Shown in pieces: positions 1 through 10,840 of a DNA stretch of 38,011 nucleotides. Position numbers and translations under genes: made by a program. The stretch spans positions 1-38,011 of the forward strand of contig JAGNHB010000054.1 in NCBI GenBank assembly GCA_018001935.1. The letters run 5' to 3'. Source of the DNA: Acidobacteriota bacterium. GTDB lineage: Bacteria; Acidobacteriota; JAAYUB01. The notes below the pieces were generated by a model. That model made no database searches. It saw only the letters and a program-made list of their open reading frames with translations, and was not told where the DNA came from. The stretch's first letter is position 1; the number at the start of each line of letters is the position of its first letter.

Positions 1-15
1 AGGCCATGGGGGACC

Positions 16-1941
16 CTAGGGTTTCTGGGCGCGGATCTCGAAGCCCGCGAGGTAGTCCCGGATCCCTTCCACGATGGCGGCGGAAACCTTGGCCTGGTTG
101 GCCGGGTCGGAGATGAAAGCCGCCTCCTTCTGGTTGCTGATGAAGCCGATCTCGAGGAGCACGGACGGGACGTTGGTCCCGATCAGCACGACGAAGGGCG
201 CGGTTTTCACCCCCCGGTCCCGGGCGGCGGGGTCGAGCGGCCTCAGGGCCTTGCAGAGGTGGTGGTGCATCTTCCGGGCGAAGAGGCGCGACTCCTTCAT
301 CTTCTCGTACTGGGTGATCTTGCGGATGACGTCGCTGAGGTCCCCCAGGCCCTTCTCCGTGGTGGCGTTCTCGTAGGCGGCCAGCATCAGGGCGGCCCGG
401 TCCCGGGAAAAGCCGAGGAAGAAGGTCTCCAGCCCGCCCACTTTCCGGTCCCGGCTGGCGTTGGCGTGGAGGGAGATGAAGAGGTCCGCCTTTTCCGTGT
501 TGACGCGGGCCGTGCGCTGTTCCAGGGGGATGAAGACGTCCGCGTCCCGGGTGAGGACGACTTCGATCTCGAGGGTCGCCTCGATCTGCCGCTTCAGTTC
601 GCGGGCGATGGCCAGGACGACGTCCTTCTCGAGGAGGCCGTCGTACCCTATGGACCCGGTGTCCTTGCCGCCGTGGCCGGGGTCGATCACGATCTTGCCG
701 ATCTTCAGGCGCATCACGCGGCTGAGGGTGGCCACGTCGATCCGTTCCGGCGGGGGTGCGCCCGGCGGCTTGACGTCCGGGCCCCCGGCGGCGGGCGGGG
801 TCGAGACGGGCCGGGAGGGCGGCGTCACCGGCGCCGTCGCGGCCGGCGGCGGCGGCGTGGGTTGCGGGGTCGTCGGGGGAACGGCCGGCGAGGCGGCCGC
901 GGGCTTTTTCCCGCTTCCCGAACGCCGGGGCGGCGGGGGGAGGTCCCGAACCTCGATGCCGCTGCCGATGGGGCGCCCGCCCCCCTGGAACACCTGGGCG
1001 AGCTTCTTCCGCCGCTCGAGCACCATGGCGCTCTGCTCGGGGTCGCGGATGTCGATGACGACGCTGTTGGTGTTGGGCAGGGAGAAGACGGTGTAGGAAC
1101 CCGCTTTCTTGAAGTCGAGGACCACCCGGACCACCTCGGGCTTGTAGAGGGCGGCCCGGATCCCGCTGAGGTAGATGTCGTCGGGGGGGGCGATCCGCTC
1201 CTTCGTGTCCGGGCCCAGGACGGCGGGGTCGAAGTCGAAGAAGATCCGGTACGGGTTGTAGGCGGCGTCGTGGGTGTAGGTCACCCGGCCGTCGAAGTCC
1301 AGGATGACCCGCGTGTAGTCGCTGGTGGACCAGAAGCGGATGTCGGTCAGGCGGGGAGGCTTCCCGGCCGGGCCGCCCTCCCGGGGCGGTGCGGGGCCGG
1401 TCTCGGCGGTCTTGAGGGCCTTGAGTTTCCGGGAGACTTCCAGGGTGGACGCGTGCCGGGGGTATCGTTTCAGGTACGCCTCGTAAACGGCCCGGGCCTC
1501 GTCGGGGCGGTTCAGGTCCTCGGAGAGGATGTCCCCCTTGAGCTTGAGGGCTTCACGCTGGAGGGGGGAGTAGGGGTATTCCTTGAGGAGCCAGTCCAGG
1601 GACTCGATCGCCCGCTCGATCCACCGGGGCTGGTTGAAGCGTTTCCCGCCCTCCCGGCGGAGGAGGCTGGTCCGCAGGAGGGCGTTGTCGCACTCCCCCG
1701 CGCCGGGGTCGAGCCAGGGGACCTTGCGGTAGAGGCCGATGATGGACTCGTAATCCGCCTGGCGGCGCTGCTCGGGGGGGACCTGCCGGAGGGCCTGCTC
1801 CTTCTCGTCCGCCTGGGCGAAGGCCGCCTTGGTGCCTTCCCGGTCCCGGGCGGCCGTCGCGGGCCCCCACGCCAGGGCGGCGAGGAGCACCGCCGGGATG
1901 ACGGTGCGGGGGAGGAGGCGTTTGCCGGTCAACATGCCCAT
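16..1941 (-). CDS. N-acetylmuramoyl-L-alanine amidase, AMIN + Amidase_3
   Basis: This is a predicted periplasmic zinc amidase that cleaves the bond between N-acetylmuramic acid and L-alanine in peptidoglycan, as in daughter-cell separation. The 641 residues begin with a signal peptide (about 1-28). A helical, TPR-like segment (about 35-175), an AMIN cell-wall-targeting domain (about 195-300) and a long Pro-rich linker follow. The Amidase_3 domain runs from about 413 to 636. Expected zinc ligands are visible at His423 (DPGHGG), Glu438 (LLEKDV) and His492 (SLHAN), with catalytic Glu597 (LLEIGF). The gene starts 6 nt after the DUF503 gene, so it is probably the last visible member of the rimP-nusA-infB operon. 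An ATG at positions 7-5 on the same strand could open the next gene, but only two codons are in the window. The helical insert before AMIN is longer than in E. coli AmiC. Confidence 0.93.
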   Translation of the reverse strand: MGMLTGKRLLPRTVIPAVLLAALAWGPATAARDREGTKAAFAQADEKEQALRQVPPEQRRQADYESIIGLYRKVPWLDPGAGECDNALLRTSLLRREGGKRFNQPRWIERAIESLDWLLKEYPYSPLQREALKLKGDILSEDLNRPDEARAVYEAYLKRYPRHASTLEVSRKLKALKTAETGPAPPREGGPAGKPPRLTDIRFWSTSDYTRVILDFDGRVTYTHDAAYNPYRIFFDFDPAVLGPDTKERIAPPDDIYLSGIRAALYKPEVVRVVLDFKKAGSYTVFSLPNTNSVVIDIRDPEQSAMVLERRKKLAQVFQGGGRPIGSGIEVRDLPPPPRRSGSGKKPAAASPAVPPTTPQPTPPPPAATAPVTPPSRPVSTPPAAGGPDVKPPGAPPPERIDVATLSRVMRLKIGKIVIDPGHGGKDTGSIGYDGLLEKDVVLAIARELKRQIEATLEIEVVLTRDADVFIPLEQRTARVNTEKADLFISLHANASRDRKVGGLETFFLGFSRDRAALMLAAYENATTEKGLGDLSDVIRKITQYEKMKESRLFARKMHHHLCKALRPLDPAARDRGVKTAPFVVLIGTNVPSVLLEIGFISNQKEAAFISDPANQAKVSAAIVEGIRDYLAGFEIRAQKP

Positions 1942-1947
1942 TCTCGC

Positions 1948-2241
1948 TCACCAGTACTCGACGTGGTGCCGAACCAGTTCCGAAGGCGTGATCTGCTCCA
2001 CTTCCTGGATGACCCGGGAGGCCTGCTGCTCCACCGAGGCCCGGGAGTTCGAAACCAGGGCCACGGCCAGCAGGGCGCGCTGCCACAGGTCCTGGAAGCC
2101 CACCTCGGCCACGGAGACGTTGAACCGCGCGCCCAACCCGTCCTTCAGCCGCCGGAGGATCATCCGCTTCTCCTTCAGGGAGTGCGCGTCGGGGAAAAAG
2201 AACTCGAAGTGCATCACCGCCACGTGGGTTTGCGCTTCCAT
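1948..2241 (-). CDS. DUF503 (YlxP-like) family protein
   Basis: This small cytosolic protein of 97 residues belongs to the DUF503/YlxP family. It shows the family hallmark near the N-terminus, an aromatic-rich strand followed by HSLKEKR (about residues 20-26). The C-terminal half carries the usual NS..S..EQ region. The family is commonly found between infB and rbfA and is suspected to act in ribosome biogenesis or translation; its biochemistry is not established. The start codon is one nucleotide after the infB stop, so the two are almost certainly translationally coupled. In many genomes rbfA and truB would follow, but here the next gene is an amidase. Confidence 0.9.
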   Translation of the reverse strand: MEAQTHVAVMHFEFFFPDAHSLKEKRMILRRLKDGLGARFNVSVAEVGFQDLWQRALLAVALVSNSRASVEQQASRVIQEVEQITPSELVRHHVEYW

Positions 2242-2242
2242 G

Positions 2243-4822
<2,580 letters not shown>

Positions 4823-4920
4823 ATACGCCTCTGTTCACTCCCCGGCCCCTCGATCTCCCCTTCGGGCGCTCCGGGCCTGGCTGTTTCAACTTCCCGTTCG
4901 GGCTCCCCGAGGGGAAAACG

Positions 4921-6033
4921 TCATTCTTCGCTCGCGGGAGGAGGGTTCTCCGCCGCCAGCCTTTCTCCCATGTTCCGCATTTCGCCTTCGATCTCGCGAC
5001 GCTTCTCCTCCTCGCTCTTGATGTCGATCTGCCACCCGATGAGGCGGGAGGCCAGGCGGACGTTCTGCCCCTTCTTCCCGATGGCGAGGGAGAGGTTGTC
5101 GTTGTCCACGATCACCTCCATGATCTTGCGCGAGGGCTCCTTGATGAGCACGCGCACGATCTCCGCCGGGCTCAGGGCGTTGACGGCGAAATCGACGGGG
5201 TCCTCGGCCCACTCGATGATGTCGATCTTCTCGCCGCGGAGTTCCTTGATGATGGTCATGATCCGGGACCCTTTCATCCCCACGCAGGCCCCCACGGGGT
5301 CCACGTCGGCTTCCCGGCTCCACACGGCGATCTTGGTCCGCTCGCCCGCCTCGCGCTCGATCCCCTTGACCACCACGGTGCTCTCGGAGATTTCCGGGAC
5401 CTCCAGCATGAAGAGGTTGCGGATCAGGTCGGGGTGGGACCGCGACACGACGATCTGGGGCTCCTTCGAGGACTTGCCGACCCGCAGGACCAGCAGCCGC
5501 ATGCGCTCGCCGCGGGCGTAGTTCTCGCCGTGGACCTGCTCCTTGTAGGGCAGGTAGGCCTCGGCGTCGCCCACCTCGAAGACCACGTTGCGGTCCTCGT
5601 AGCGCTTGACGATCCCCGTCACCAGGCTGTGCTCCTTGTCCTTGAAGTTGTCGAAGACCCGGTCCTTCTCGGCGTCGCGCACCCGCTGGATGATGACCTG
5701 CTTCGCGATCTGGGCCGCGATGCGCCCGAGGCCTTCCGTGGGCTTGGGGATCTCCACCACGTCGCCCTCCACCAGGGAGTCGTCCAGGGACATCGCCTCG
5801 TCTAAGCCGATCTCGACGGCGGTGTTCTCCACGTTCGCCACGATGGTCTTCACGGCGAAGATGTCGATCACGCCCGTGTCACGGTTCAGGCGCGCCTTGA
5901 TGTCCTCCTTGGTCTTGAAGTACTTCTTCGCCGCCGCCACCATGGCGTCCTCGATGGCGTGGATGATCACGTCCTGGTCAAGGCTTTTCTCGCGGCTGAT
6001 CTGTTCGATGGCGCTGATCAAGCTGTTTCCCAT
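4921..6033 (-). CDS. nusA: transcription termination/antitermination factor NusA
   Basis: NusA binds RNA polymerase and nascent RNA and modulates pausing, intrinsic termination and antitermination. The 370 residues hold the RNAP-binding N-terminal domain (about 1-125), an S1 domain (about 130-200) and two KH domains. The KH GxxG-type loops are seen at GMKGSR in the first and GKKGQN in the second. The protein stops soon after KH2, so it lacks the C-terminal acidic repeats found in E. coli NusA; this short form is normal outside the gammaproteobacteria. It follows rimP by 15 nt. Because NusA is made from a message whose leader contains a terminator-like hairpin, autoregulation is plausible, but this is an inference. 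Confidence 0.97.
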   Translation of the reverse strand: MGNSLISAIEQISREKSLDQDVIIHAIEDAMVAAAKKYFKTKEDIKARLNRDTGVIDIFAVKTIVANVENTAVEIGLDEAMSLDDSLVEGDVVEIPKPTEGLGRIAAQIAKQVIIQRVRDAEKDRVFDNFKDKEHSLVTGIVKRYEDRNVVFEVGDAEAYLPYKEQVHGENYARGERMRLLVLRVGKSSKEPQIVVSRSHPDLIRNLFMLEVPEISESTVVVKGIEREAGERTKIAVWSREADVDPVGACVGMKGSRIMTIIKELRGEKIDIIEWAEDPVDFAVNALSPAEIVRVLIKEPSRKIMEVIVDNDNLSLAIGKKGQNVRLASRLIGWQIDIKSEEEKRREIEGEMRNMGERLAAENPPPASEE

Positions 6034-6048
6034 ACCGAGTCCTCGTCC

Positions 6049-6498
6049 TTAGAATTTCACGATCAATCGGGCGGTTTCGACGTCCCCCCAGGCGAAGCGC
6101 CGCCGGGCCCCGTCCGCGGCCAGGAGGGAAAACCCCTCGTCGTCGGGCCCCTCCAGGACCCCGGTGAACCGGCGCGAGCCGTCCGCCGCGACCTTCAGGC
6201 GCAGCTCGATCTCGCGGCCGGCGTTGGCGCGGAAGTGCGCCGGCGTGTGCAGCCGGCGGTCGAGGCCCGGGGAGGACACCTCGAGGGTGTACCGGCCCGG
6301 GACGGGGTCTTCCACGTCCAGCAGCGTGCCCAGTTCCCGGCTGACCCGCTCGCAGTCCCCGACGGTCACCCCTTCCGGCCGGTCGATGGTGACGCGGAGG
6401 ATGCCGCGGTGCCCGGAGGACCACTCGACGTGGTAGAGTTCCACGCCGCAGAGTTCGGCGGCTTCCCTGGCCAGGCGCTGGACGGTGTCCGTTTTCAC
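6049..6498 (-). CDS. rimP: ribosome maturation factor RimP
   Basis: RimP assists late maturation of the 30S subunit. The predicted 149 residues cover the N-terminal domain (with the RVTIDRPEGV strand and the GDCERVSREL helix) and the C-terminal SH3-like domain ending in ARLIVKF. The conserved family segment LEVSSPGLDR is at about residues 80-89. The reading frame stays open far upstream. The start chosen is the GTG at 6498-6496 (protein beginning VKTDTVQRL) because a GGAG ribosome-binding site lies just before it and homology begins there. It is the first gene of the operon, about 42 nt downstream of the estimated transcription start. Any longer upstream start would run through the promoter and the leader hairpin. 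Confidence 0.94.
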   Translation of the reverse strand: MKTDTVQRLAREAAELCGVELYHVEWSSGHRGILRVTIDRPEGVTVGDCERVSRELGTLLDVEDPVPGRYTLEVSSPGLDRRLHTPAHFRANAGREIELRLKVAADGSRRFTGVLEGPDDEGFSLLAADGARRRFAWGDVETARLIVKF

Positions 6499-6511
6499 GG
6501 GGTCTCCGGTT

Positions 6512-6535
6512 AAAAAAAAATGGGCGTGACGCCCA
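6512..6535 (-). terminator. terminator-like hairpin in the rimP operon leader
   Basis: Reading on the minus strand, TGGGCG-TCA-CGCCCA (6535-6521) forms a 6-bp GC-rich stem with a 3-nt loop. It is followed directly by nine T residues (6520-6512). The element sits between the predicted promoter (6547-6575) and the rimP start at 6498. No upstream minus-strand gene needs terminating here, so it is more likely an attenuator or early-termination site for the rimP-nusA-infB operon. Confidence 0.6.
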
Positions 6536-6546
6536 CCGAAAATGGC

Positions 6547-6575
6547 ATTATAGCCATCGCGGACCCCGGGAGCAA
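6547..6575 (-). promoter_or_regulatory. sigma70-type promoter of the rimP-nusA-infB operon
   Basis: On the minus strand a perfect TATAAT -10 box (6552-6547) lies 17 nt downstream of a TTGCTC -35 box (6575-6570). The transcript would start near 6540 and enter the hairpin-plus-U-tract element within a few nucleotides. No other good promoter is seen between 6499 and 6723. Confidence 0.65.
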
Positions 6576-6723
6576 GCAATTTTTCTGCCCCCTTTCGGAT
6601 TTCGGGACGGGGGTGGCCGCCCGGGAGCCGCCCGGGACCGAAAAAATGCGGGTGACCGTTGAACAAAAACGGCCTCCCCGCCATCCAACGAGTGTGACGG
6701 GATATTTGGAAAGGCGGTGTACC

Positions 6724-9132
6724 ATGAAAAGCAGAATCTTCAACCTTCTCACGTTCGTCGTGGTGCTTTTCTCTTTCGGCCTGGTCCTGGGCGCGGAACG
6801 CATCCCCCGCATCAGCTACGTCGGGGGTGACGTCGCCATCCAGGTGCAGGGGGACAACGGGTGGGAAAGCGCGGACACCAACATGCCTCTCCAGGAGGGC
6901 GACCTTCTCTCCGCGGAGAAGAACGGCCTCGCGGAGGTCCAGGTGGACGACGGCAGCTTCATCCGGGTGAACCGGTCCAGCGAGCTGCGCTTCGAGCAGC
7001 TGCGCCGGGACCGGGTCCTCCTGAACATGCGCTTCGGTGACGTGATCGTCCACGTCCGGAGCAGCGCGGACTACTTCGTCCAGACCCCCCAGGGCACCGT
7101 CCGGCTCCAGCAGGAAGGGATCTACCGGGTCACGGTCGAGAACGCCAACATCGTCGAGATCCAGGTGAAATCCGGCCGGGCCCACTTCGAGAACAGCGAG
7201 GTGTCCCGGAAGGTCGCCTCCGGCCGGCGGCTGGTGGTGACCGACGGCGACGAGGAGGTCATGGGCTACCTCAGCCGGGAGGACGACTTCGACGAGTGGA
7301 GCGACGAGCGGGACTCCCGCTTCGCGTCGGTCTACCAGTCGAGCCGGTACATCCCCGCCTCGGTGAGCTACGGCGTCTACGACCTGGACACCTACGGGTC
7401 CTGGGTGAACGTGCCCAGCTACGGCTACTGCTGGCGGCCGACGTCGGTCTGGTCCGACTGGGCCCCCTACCGCTACGGCTACTGGCGGCACTGCGGGGGC
7501 TGGGGTTACACCTGGGTTTCCTACGATCCCTGGGGGTGGCTGCCGTACCACTACGGGCGCTGGTCCTACACCTCTTCGTGGGGCTGGGTCTGGCTGCCCG
7601 GCAGTTCCTGGGGGATCGACGTGTGGTGCCCGGGCGTGGTCCGGTTCTCCATGTGGGGCGGCAACGTCGGGTGGTGCCCCCTGGGCCCCGGGGACTACTA
7701 CTGGGACTACTGGCGCTACGGGAACGGTTACCACCACGGCCACAACAACTACTACAACTGCGTGAACGTCAACCACAACGCGGTGACCTACGTCAACACG
7801 GACGACTTCCGCCGGGGGCGGCCCATCGGCGCGGGGGCCTACAACCGGAACCTGCTCATCGGGAACTCCGCCCGCGGCTCCCAGGCCGTCAACTTCCGGA
7901 CCGACAGCAGCACCGGCCGGCAGCTCTTCCAGCGTGAACGGGTCCTGGCGGGCGCCCCCCGCATCGACCCCCTCCGGACCGCTTCCGCCGGCCGGGTCGC
8001 CTCCGGGCGGAGCCGGGACGTCAGCGCCCGCGACGGGTCAAGCTCCCCGGCCTACGGGCGCGGGTCCTCCTCCCGCTACGAGGGGCGCGGGGCGCAGCCG
8101 TCCTCCCAGGCCTCCCGGGGCAGTGCCCGGTCCGATGACACCTACACCCGCGGCGCCGGCGGTTCGCCCCGCTCCGACACGGGGAGCCGGGGCAGCCAGG
8201 GGGCCTCCTCCGACCGCGGCAACCGCGGGCGCCCGGGGGTGGAATCCGGCTCCAGCAGCGACTCGTCCCGTTCCCGGTCCTACGAGGGCTCGTCCTCCAG
8301 CCGGTCCGGGGGGTCCTCCCGCTCCGACACCTCCCGGGGGTCTTCGGGTTCCAGCCGGAGCGACTCCTCCCGGGGGTCGTCCGACACCTCCCGGGGGTCC
8401 TCGGGCTCCAGCCGGAGCGACTACTCCCGGGGGTCGTCCGATTCTTCTTCGCGCGGCTCCTCGGGGTCGAGCGGCAGCGACAGCTCCCGGGGCAACCCGG
8501 GGTCCTCCTCGACGTCCCCGTCGCGGCCCGGGCGAAGTGACAGCGACTCGTCCTACAACCGCGGCCGGTCCGGTTCCAGCGACGCCTACCCGAGCTATCG
8601 CGCTTCGGGATACGACGGTTCCTCCCGTTCCGCTTCCTCCGAATCCTCCCGGGGCTCCTATTCCACTCCGAGTTCCTCTTCCCGGTCCTCCTCCACGAGT
8701 TCCCCGTCGTACTCGCGGTCCTCCGACTCCTCGCGGTCTTCGAGCGGCTCGAGCCGCTCCTACTCGCCGCCCTCTTCTTCGTCGAGCCGGTCGTACTCGC
8801 CGCCGCCCTCGTCCTCCTCCTCGGGGCGTTCGTACTCGCCGCCGCCCTCTTCTTCGTCGAGCCGGTCGTATTCGCCGCCGCCTTCTTCTTCGAGCCGGTC
8901 CTATTCGCCGCCCCCCTCGTCCTCCTCGTCGGGGCGCTCCTACTCGCCGCCGTCCTCGTCCTCCTCTTCCGGGCGTTCCTACTCGCCGCCGCCCTCCTCT
9001 TCGTCGAGCCGCTCCTATTCGCCGCCGCCTTCCTCCTCCGGGGGGGGCTCGAGCCGCGGCGGTTCATCCTCTTCTTCTTCCTCCTCGTCCTCCTCCTCTT
9101 CCGGTTCCAGGGATTCGGGACGCCACCGCTGA
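6724..9132 (+). CDS. secreted FecR/DUF6600 protein with Ser/Arg/Tyr-rich repeat tail
   Basis: This is a predicted exported protein of 802 residues and unknown function. A signal peptide occupies about 1-23, with the hydrophobic core LLTFVVVLFSFGLVLG. Residues about 33-180 form a FecR-type beta-rich domain (SYVGGDV at the start and GTVRLQQEGIYRV in the middle). Residues about 205-330 are Trp/Tyr/Gly-rich with recurring YGYW and WGWVWLPG motifs, as in DUF6600 proteins. From about 480 onward the sequence is low-complexity Ser/Arg/Gly, ending in about eight copies of an RSYSPPPSSSS-type unit and a poly-Ser run. The ATG is preceded by GGAAAGG. Longer in-frame openings were not used because they precede the signal peptide. 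The neighbours do not suggest a pathway; a cell-surface or envelope structural role is a guess. Confidence 0.88.
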   Translation: MKSRIFNLLTFVVVLFSFGLVLGAERIPRISYVGGDVAIQVQGDNGWESADTNMPLQEGDLLSAEKNGLAEVQVDDGSFIRVNRSSELRFEQLRRDRVLLNMRFGDVIVHVRSSADYFVQTPQGTVRLQQEGIYRVTVENANIVEIQVKSGRAHFENSEVSRKVASGRRLVVTDGDEEVMGYLSREDDFDEWSDERDSRFASVYQSSRYIPASVSYGVYDLDTYGSWVNVPSYGYCWRPTSVWSDWAPYRYGYWRHCGGWGYTWVSYDPWGWLPYHYGRWSYTSSWGWVWLPGSSWGIDVWCPGVVRFSMWGGNVGWCPLGPGDYYWDYWRYGNGYHHGHNNYYNCVNVNHNAVTYVNTDDFRRGRPIGAGAYNRNLLIGNSARGSQAVNFRTDSSTGRQLFQRERVLAGAPRIDPLRTASAGRVASGRSRDVSARDGSSSPAYGRGSSSRYEGRGAQPSSQASRGSARSDDTYTRGAGGSPRSDTGSRGSQGASSDRGNRGRPGVESGSSSDSSRSRSYEGSSSSRSGGSSRSDTSRGSSGSSRSDSSRGSSDTSRGSSGSSRSDYSRGSSDSSSRGSSGSSGSDSSRGNPGSSSTSPSRPGRSDSDSSYNRGRSGSSDAYPSYRASGYDGSSRSASSESSRGSYSTPSSSSRSSSTSSPSYSRSSDSSRSSSGSSRSYSPPSSSSSRSYSPPPSSSSSGRSYSPPPSSSSSRSYSPPPSSSSRSYSPPPSSSSSGRSYSPPSSSSSSGRSYSPPPSSSSSRSYSPPPSSSGGGSSRGGSSSSSSSSSSSSSGSRDSGRHR

Positions 9133-9191
9133 GGCTGAAGGGTTCGTAGACAGTCGGAAACGAACGGCAAGTGTCTGCAAAGCCTTTGATT

Positions 9192-9224
9192 GAGCCATCG
9201 CCCCGCAGGGTGATGGCTCTTTTT
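9192..9224 (+). terminator. intrinsic terminator of the FecR/DUF6600 gene
   Basis: GAGCCATC (9192-9199) pairs perfectly with GATGGCTC (9212-9219) across a 12-nt loop. Five T residues follow from 9220. It lies 60 nt after the stop codon of the upstream plus-strand gene. Confidence 0.75.
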
Positions 9225-9238
9225 GCGGGGGTGTCAAG

Positions 9239-9375
9239 GTTGACATCCCCGTAAGAAGACCGGACCCATCAAACCACAGAGAACGCAAAGACACGCAAAG
9301 GAAATCCGGACGCCTGGATTCCAATGTATTTTGAAGGCCTGCCATTCTCTGTGTTCGATGCGTTCTTTGCGGCTG
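9239..9375. repeat. dispersed CGCAAAG/CACAGAG palindromic repeat, copy A
   Basis: The left part carries CACAGAGAACGCAAAG (about 9275-9290). The right part carries the inverted counterpart, with CTCTGTG (about 9347-9353) and GCGTTCTTTGCGG (about 9360-9372). The left flank, read on the minus strand, ends in GGGGATGTCAA, a block shared with the copy at 24098-24230 and in diverged form with the copy at 10574-10645. No protein is supported here. Confidence 0.6.
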
Positions 9376-9404
9376 AATTGACGTTTGCGAACGATTCGAG
9401 CTTC

Positions 9405-9446
9405 CCACAAGCGAAACGGCCGGCAATGCCGGCCGTTTTCTTGTGG
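9405..9446. terminator. long hairpin, probable terminator downstream of htpX
   Basis: The 11-bp perfect stem AAACGGCCGGC / GCCGGCCGTTT (9414-9424 and 9428-9438) has a 3-nt loop. After a small interruption it is extended by CCACAAG (9405-9411) pairing with CTTGTGG (9440-9446). It stands 24 nt beyond the htpX stop. T-rich flanks exist on both strands (TTTT on plus, TTT on minus), so it could work in both directions. Confidence 0.6.
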
Positions 9447-9469
9447 TCACGGGTTCGCTTTCGCAGGGG

Positions 9470-10318
9470 TCAGTTCGTCCGGCCGCGGGAGAGGTCCATG
9501 AGCCGGGCGACGCGCGCCTCCACGGGCGGGTGGGTGCTGAAGAGGGAGAGGAGGTTTTTCCCGCTGAGGGGGCTCACGATGAACATGTGGGCCGTCTGGG
9601 GGGAGGCCTCCAGGGGGACCCGGCGGTTGGCCGTCTCGAGCCGGCGCAGCGCACTGGCCAGCCCGAGCGGCGTGCCGGCGATCCGGGCGCCGCTCTCGTC
9701 GGCGAGATACTCGCGGGAGCGGGAGATGGCCATCTGGATCAGGATGGCGGCGATGGGGGCCAGGATCACCATCAGCAGCGCGCCCAGCCCCCCGCCCCCT
9801 TCCTCGTCGTCGCGGCTGCCGCCGAACATCATCCCCCACCGGGCCATGTCGGCGGCCCACATGATGGCGCCGGCGAGGGTGGCGGAGATGGAGCTGATCA
9901 GGATGTCGCGATTCTTCACGTGGGCGATCTCGTGGGCCAGGACGCCGGTCAGTTCCTCGTCGTCCATCAGGCGCAGAATCCCCTCGGTCACGGCCACCGC
10001 GGCGTGGGAGGGGTTTCTCCCGGTGGCGAAGGCGTTGGGGGCGTCCGAGGGGATGACGTAAACGGGAGGGGCCGGGATCCGGGCGGACGAGGCCAGGGTG
10101 TGCACGATCCGGTCCAGGCGGGCGTCTTCGCCGGGGGCCAGCTTTCGGGCGCGGTACATGGCCAGGACGATCTTGTCCGAGAAGAAATAGGCGACGAAAT
10201 TCATGACGGCCGCGACGGCCAGGGCCACCGTCAAGCCCCCGGTGCCCCAGATGCTGCCGATGCCCAGGAAGAGCCCGGTGAGAAGGCCGAGCAGCAGGGT
10301 CGTTTTCATCACGTTCAT
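9470..10318 (-). CDS. htpX: membrane zinc metalloprotease HtpX
   Basis: HtpX is an inner-membrane M48 metallopeptidase that degrades misfolded membrane proteins. The 282 residues start with two hydrophobic segments (about 6-22 and 28-47). The cytosolic active site HEIAH is at 129-133 (zinc ligands His129 and His133, catalytic Glu130). Further hydrophobic stretches follow around 145-160 and 176-195. [11 protein letters not shown] carries the third zinc ligand Glu. The ATG has a strong AAGGAGG ribosome-binding site at 10330-10324. It is transcribed alone: both neighbours are on the plus strand, and a long hairpin lies just past its stop. No heat-shock operator such as CIRCE was seen upstream. 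Confidence 0.96.
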   Translation of the reverse strand: MNVMKTTLLLGLLTGLFLGIGSIWGTGGLTVALAVAAVMNFVAYFFSDKIVLAMYRARKLAPGEDARLDRIVHTLASSARIPAPPVYVIPSDAPNAFATGRNPSHAAVAVTEGILRLMDDEELTGVLAHEIAHVKNRDILISSISATLAGAIMWAADMARWGMMFGGSRDDEEGGGGLGALLMVILAPIAAILIQMAISRSREYLADESGARIAGTPLGLASALRRLETANRRVPLEASPQTAHMFIVSPLSGKNLLSLFSTHPPVEARVARLMDLSRGRTN

Positions 10319-10439
10319 GACAACCTCCTTTTCGAGCCCGCCGGGCGAGCCCGCGGATCCCTGTATGTACGAATTTTACCCCTTGACGTTTCATGGGGTC
10401 CCTGGGGAATTGAAGGCGGTTTCCCGGACTTTGCGTCTT

Positions 10440-10455
10440 CACCCCGTCAGGGGTG
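10440..10455. repeat. 16-bp near-perfect palindrome upstream of htpX
   Basis: CACCCCGTCAGGGGTG is an inverted repeat (CACCCC / GGGGTG around GTCA) followed by an AT-rich segment, AAATATTTGTAGAAT. It resembles a dispersed intergenic palindrome that I recall from other genomes, but I could not verify this. It could also act as an operator for htpX, whose start is 122 nt away. Confidence 0.4.
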
Positions 10456-10489
10456 AAATATTTGTAGAATAAACGGTTATAAAGAACTC

Positions 10490-10555
10490 CCCCCGCGCGC
10501 CGCCGGCACGGGATGGCGCCCCGCGGCACGATTTCCCCCCGGCGGCGCGCGGGGG
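10490..10555. repeat. 17-bp perfect GC-only inverted repeat
   Basis: The segment 10490-10506 (CCCCCGCGCGCCGCCGG) is the exact reverse complement of 10539-10555. A 32-nt spacer separates them. The arms contain only G and C, so the folded hairpin would be extremely stable. No T-tract follows on either strand, so it is not a classical terminator. Confidence 0.7.
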
Positions 10556-10573
10556 TGGGACTTGAATAAACAA

Positions 10574-10645
10574 CTCTTATGATTCTTCCCCGTGCCTCCG
10601 TGCCTCCGTGAGATTAAAATACGGACTCATTACCCGAGCGTCAAG
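10574..10645 (+). repeat. dispersed CCGTGCCTCCGTG repeat, copy B
   Basis: This segment aligns by eye with 24153-24226. The shared blocks in order are TCTTATGATT, CCGTGCC twice, GTGAGAT, and GTCAAG. It occupies most of the gap between the htpX upstream region and the methyltransferase promoter. No gene is seen in it. Confidence 0.6.
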
Positions 10646-10840
10646 GCTTAAGGATGCACACTGCGGGAACGGCGGTTCGGGATTTTCTGATACGCCTTGT
10701 TGATTCAGGTGGAAATGTGGGATAATACCCCGTTGCCGGTTTTCCGGCGGGGGTCGGAGGACAGGGAAAAGCTTGCCGGGGGCGGTTCCCGGCGACGTCG
10801 CGAAAGGGGCCGCCCCAGGGTCCCACCCAGGGAGATTCCG

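Noticed and set aside
6049..7776. A long minus-strand frame extending rimP upstream to 575 codons
   Set aside because: The extension crosses a consensus promoter and the divergent FecR/DUF6600 gene; RimP homology starts at the GTG at 6498.
8700..9060. Regular repeat pattern that could be taken for a CRISPR array
   Set aside because: The repeats are in-frame codons for Arg-Ser-Tyr-Ser-Pro-Pro units in a secreted protein; there are no constant repeats with unique spacers.
9133..9469. A possible tRNA or small RNA near 9140-9220
   Set aside because: Only a terminator hairpin and repeat arms could be folded; no cloverleaf or known RNA motif was found.
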